A DNA stretch of 7,227 bases from Candidatus Pelagibacter sp. (GTDB taxonomy: Bacteria; Pseudomonadota; Alphaproteobacteria; Pelagibacterales; Pelagibacteraceae). Under the pieces are notes generated by a model, which did not search any database, had not been told where the DNA came from, and saw nothing but the letters and a program-made list of their open reading frames with translations. Of the stretch, positions 4,305-7,227 are shown piece by piece. The position numbers and the translations under genes were made by a program. The first letter of the stretch is position 1. Every line of letters begins with the position of its first letter. The stretch lies in assembly GCA_016777545.1 (NCBI GenBank), contig JADHRH010000045.1:1-7227 (forward strand), in the 5' to 3' direction.

Positions 4305-7079
4305 ATGGATAAAATAAAAAAAACAGATCATTTTTATTTAATAGATGGTTCAGGTTACATTTTTAGAGCTTATTATGCATTACCACCCCTAACTAGAAAA
4401 AGTGACGGTCTTCCAGTAGGTGCAGTTAGTGGATTTTGCAGTATGCTATTTAAACTATTAGAGGATTCAAAATCAAATGAAAATCTTCAAAAACCAACAC
4501 ACTTTGCTGTAATATTTGATGCTGCTAGAAAAACTTTTAGAAATGAAATTTATTCAGACTATAAAGCTAATAGATCAGAAGCCCCAGATGATTTAGCACC
4601 ACAGTTTGAATACATAAGAAAGTCTGTAGTTGCTTTTAATTTACCATCTGTAGATCTTCCAAATTATGAAGCAGATGATTTAATAGCCACTTATGTAGAA
4701 CAAATTTTAGCAAAGGGTGCAAAGGTGACAATAGTCTCTTCAGATAAAGACTTAATGCAATTGTATAGAAAAGACGTTCGTATATTCGATCCTATGAAAA
4801 ATAAATTTATAACACCTGAAGATATAGTAACTAAATTTGGAGTGGGCCCAGAAAAAGTTATTGATGTTCAATCCTTAGCTGGAGACAGTAGCGATAATGT
4901 TCCGGGAGTACCTGGGATAGGTGTAAAAACTGCAGCAGAACTGATTAATAAGTATGGAACCCTAGAAAAATTATTAGATAACGCTCAAGAAATAAAACAA
5001 AATAAACGAAGAGAAACACTTATAGAGAACAAAGATAAAGCGATAATTAGCAAAAAATTAGTGACACTAATGAAGGATGCTCCTGTTGAAAGAAAGTTAG
5101 AGGAATTTCATTTAAAAAAGATTGATAAAGATAAACTATATAAATTTTTAAGAGAAATGGAGTTTAATAGACTTCTTAGTTCTGTCATTTCTGCATACGG
5201 AGAACCACTGTTAGAAGAGACAGCAAAAGAGACAAAGCCTGAAAAAAAACATCAAAATATAAGTAAAAAAAATTATCATCTAATTACTAATGAAAAAGAA
5301 ATAGATGAGTGGATTAACGAAGCAGAAGAAGCTGGAGAGCTAGCAATTGATACAGAAACTAGTTCTTTAGATGCACATCAGGCTGATTTAGTGGGAATTT
5401 CATTAAGCACTAAAATTGGCAAGGCTTGTTATATTCCAATTGGTCATAAGTTTAAAGGATGTTTAAAAAAAGAAACTGTAATTAAAAAACTCAAACCACT
5501 TTTAGAAGACAAGAGTGTAAAAAAAATTGGTCAAAATATTAAGTTTGATTTTATTGTATTGTATAAACAGGGAATAAATATGAATTCAATGGAGGATACA
5601 ATGCTGATGTCTTATGTATTAGATGCTGGAAAAAATAGACATAATATGGATACCTTGTCTGAGATTCATCTACAGCATAAAACAATTTCATTTAAAGAAA
5701 TTGTTGGTACAGGTAAAAAAGAAATAAACTTTAGTGATGTAGAGCTAGATAAGGCAATGGAGTATGCTGCTGAAGATGCTGATATTACTTACAGATTATA
5801 CAAAATATTTAGTAAAAATTTAAAATTAGAGAAATTAACTAATATTTATGAAATCTTTGAAAAACCTTTAATTAAGATACTAGCATTTATGGAAATTGAA
5901 GGAATTAAAATTGATAATAAATTTTTAAAGGTTTTGTCTGAAAAATTTGAAAAAAAAATAAGTAAACTAGAAAAAGAAGTTTTTAAAATTTCAAAAAAAG
6001 AATTTAATATTGCATCACCAAAACAATTAGGTGAAATTATTTATAATGATTTAAAAATTGCTGTACTTAAAAAAACTAGAAAAGGTAGTTTTGCCACAAA
6101 TGCAAGTGTGTTAGAAGACTTAGCATTTAAAGGACATGAATTTCCAAAATTAATTCTAGATTGGAGACAAGTGTCCAAGCTTAAAAACACTTACTCAGAT
6201 GCTTTACCTGAACACATTAATCCAAATACTAAACGAGTTCACACATCATTTTTATTGGCAGCAACAACAACAGGAAGACTGGCATCCAGTGATCCAAACC
6301 TACAAAATATTCCTATTAAATCAGAAGATGGTAAAGATATAAGAAAAGCTTTTATAGCAGAAAAGGGCTTCACATTAATATCTGCAGATTATAATCAGAT
6401 TGAAATGAGAATTTTAGCTGACTTGGCAGAAGTTAAGGAGCTGAAAAAAGCGTTTAATAACAATGAAGATATTCATTCTCTTACAGCAAGCCAAGTATTT
6501 AACGTTAATATTAAAAAAGTAGACCAAGACATGAGAAGGAAGGCTAAGGCTATTAATTTTGGAATAATTTATGGTATTTCACAATATGGACTTGCAAAAC
6601 AAATCAACGTTTCAAATCATGAAGCAGATGAATTTTTAAATGCTTATTTCTTAAAATTTCCCGAAATAAAAATTTATATGGATAATACAATTAAGTTTTG
6701 CAGAAAAAGTGGATATGTAACCAATATTTTTGGTCGAAGATCTCACTTTAATGGAATTAATGATAAAAATTTCAATGTGAGAAATTTTCAAGAAAGAGCA
6801 GCTATTAATGCTCCTATTCAAGGATCAGCATCAGAAATCATGCGACTTGCAATGATTAGACTTAATAAAAAATTTGAAAGCATTAAAAATAATAAATCAA
6901 AAATATTATTACAAATTCATGATGAGTTAATTTTTGAGGTTCCAGTAAAAGAAGTCAAAAATATAACTGAAATAATCAAGGATGAAATGACGAGTGTTAC
7001 AGAAAGTGATTTACACACTTTTTCAACACCATTGACGGTAGACGTGAATACAGGGGACAATTGGGGAATACTTCATTAA
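4305..7079 (+). CDS. polA: DNA polymerase I with 5' nuclease and proofreading domains
   Basis: This 924-residue enzyme, close to the E. coli length, fills gaps, removes RNA primers and serves in DNA repair. The 5'-3' nuclease domain (about 7-300) has metal-binding acidic residues in LIDGSGYIFRAYYA (D14), FDAARKTFRNE (D72), YEADDL (E122, D124, D125), SSDKDL (D147, D149) and AGDSSDNVPGVPGIGVKTA (D194, D197). The 3'-5' exonuclease domain (about 325-515) keeps all catalytic residues: D349 and E351 in AIDTETS, D415 in NIKFD, Y487 and D491 in YAAEDAD, so proofreading should work, unlike in Taq-like enzymes. The polymerase domain (about 520-924) shows TTGRLASSDPNLQNIP (655-670), motif A SADYNQIEMR (D695), motif B RRKAKAINFGIIYG (R744, K748, F752) and motif C LQIHDELIFE (D873, E874). 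F752 matches the phenylalanine that disfavours dideoxynucleotides in E. coli. A lysine-rich linker (about 305-322) joins the first two domains. The ATG has no ribosome binding site, and the mRNA may be nearly leaderless. Confidence 0.98.
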   Translation: MDKIKKTDHFYLIDGSGYIFRAYYALPPLTRKSDGLPVGAVSGFCSMLFKLLEDSKSNENLQKPTHFAVIFDAARKTFRNEIYSDYKANRSEAPDDLAPQFEYIRKSVVAFNLPSVDLPNYEADDLIATYVEQILAKGAKVTIVSSDKDLMQLYRKDVRIFDPMKNKFITPEDIVTKFGVGPEKVIDVQSLAGDSSDNVPGVPGIGVKTAAELINKYGTLEKLLDNAQEIKQNKRRETLIENKDKAIISKKLVTLMKDAPVERKLEEFHLKKIDKDKLYKFLREMEFNRLLSSVISAYGEPLLEETAKETKPEKKHQNISKKNYHLITNEKEIDEWINEAEEAGELAIDTETSSLDAHQADLVGISLSTKIGKACYIPIGHKFKGCLKKETVIKKLKPLLEDKSVKKIGQNIKFDFIVLYKQGINMNSMEDTMLMSYVLDAGKNRHNMDTLSEIHLQHKTISFKEIVGTGKKEINFSDVELDKAMEYAAEDADITYRLYKIFSKNLKLEKLTNIYEIFEKPLIKILAFMEIEGIKIDNKFLKVLSEKFEKKISKLEKEVFKISKKEFNIASPKQLGEIIYNDLKIAVLKKTRKGSFATNASVLEDLAFKGHEFPKLILDWRQVSKLKNTYSDALPEHINPNTKRVHTSFLLAATTTGRLASSDPNLQNIPIKSEDGKDIRKAFIAEKGFTLISADYNQIEMRILADLAEVKELKKAFNNNEDIHSLTASQVFNVNIKKVDQDMRRKAKAINFGIIYGISQYGLAKQINVSNHEADEFLNAYFLKFPEIKIYMDNTIKFCRKSGYVTNIFGRRSHFNGINDKNFNVRNFQERAAINAPIQGSASEIMRLAMIRLNKKFESIKNNKSKILLQIHDELIFEVPVKEVKNITEIIKDEMTSVTESDLHTFSTPLTVDVNTGDNWGILH

Positions 7080-7093
7080 TTTATCTCCATTGC

Positions 7094-7119
7094 CTAAATT
7101 AGAACAATTTAGTATTTTT
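7094..7119 (+). terminator. Small hairpin plus T run after polA (weak terminator)
   Basis: CTAAATT (7094-7100) pairs perfectly with AATTTAG (7106-7112) around AGAAC, followed by TATTTTT (7113-7119). It begins 15 bases after the polA stop and lies before the next start at 7130, so it can separate the two genes. With one G-C pair it is weak. As an inverted repeat it could instead be an operator of the downstream regulator gene. Confidence 0.45.
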
Positions 7120-7129
7120 AAAGTAGAAT

Positions 7130-7227
7130 ATGCAAACTCAAACAATAGCTCTTATTGATGACGATAGAAATATACTCACAAGTATAAGTATAGCTCTTGA
7201 AAAAGAAGGCTTTAAAGTTCAAACTTA
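7130..7227 (+). CDS. chvI: ChvI/OmpR-family response regulator, N-terminal fragment (cut by window)
   Basis: Only the first 32 codons are inside the window. They read [16 protein letters not shown] and then [16 protein letters not shown]. This is the first beta strand, the acidic triad D10-D12 and helix 1 of a receiver domain. The [23 protein letters not shown] wording closely resembles ChvI, the alphaproteobacterial OmpR-type regulator paired with the membrane kinase ChvG (ExoS) that responds to acid or envelope conditions in relatives. The phosphoacceptor and DNA-binding domain lie beyond the edge, so the family is firm but the subfamily is tentative. It starts 50 bases after polA in the same direction, with a weak hairpin between, so it may have its own promoter. 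The ATG has no clear ribosome binding site. Confidence 0.75.
   Translation, partial: MQTQTIALIDDDRNILTSISIALEKEGFKVQT

Noticed and set aside
4305..7079. polA lacking proofreading or carrying a phage-type polymerase
   Set aside because: All exonuclease residues (D349, E351, D415, Y487, D491) and the three domains of a normal bacterial PolA are present.

Overview
The window looks like a slice of a streamlined, very AT-rich alphaproteobacterial chromosome, most likely the SAR11 / Pelagibacterales group. The reasons are the low GC content with Lys/Asn/Ile-rich proteins, intergenic gaps of only 26-150 bp, genes that touch or overlap, and two regulators of alphaproteobacterial type (RegA/ActR/PrrA and a ChvI-like protein). 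Gene content is mostly housekeeping. I see no mobile element, CRISPR array, tRNA or rRNA, and no intergenic stretch longer than about 150 bp. The lineage is inferred from composition and protein style, not from a search.

Layout. (1) Positions 1-2036, minus strand: a two-gene polyamine operon. A fold-III ornithine decarboxylase is followed, through a TAATG stop/start overlap, by a deoxyhypusine-synthase-family enzyme cut by the left window edge. Putrescine made by the first is a plausible substrate of the second; homospermidine is my best guess for the product. (2) Positions 2037-2184: a divergent intergenic region. It holds a terminator-like hairpin and small open frames in the decarboxylase leader, and a perfect 17-bp palindrome lying on the start codon of the next gene. 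(3) Positions 2185-2748, plus strand: a RegA/ActR-type redox response regulator without its sensor kinase nearby. (4) Positions 2741-4254, minus strand: an ABC-2/DrrA-type ATPase gene followed 26 bp later by bioY, a biotin transporter S component whose 3' end overlaps the regA 3' end by 8 bp. (5) Positions 4305-7079, plus strand: full-length polA with 5' nuclease, intact proofreading and polymerase domains. It diverges from the ABC gene across a 50-bp gap that holds a good promoter candidate giving an almost leaderless mRNA. (6) Positions 7130-7227: the first 32 codons of a ChvI-like response regulator, separated from polA by a small hairpin followed by a T run.

The parts most worth a second look are the polyamine operon (a deoxyhypusine-synthase-like enzyme beside an ornithine decarboxylase, in a bacterium expected to lack eIF5A) and its leader. 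The leader combines a 10-bp stem plus U-tract with overlapping short reading frames upstream of the only gene here with a clear G-rich ribosome binding site. That arrangement could be an attenuator sensing polyamine or ornithine status, but this is inference. The palindrome over the regA start codon is the second best regulatory candidate.
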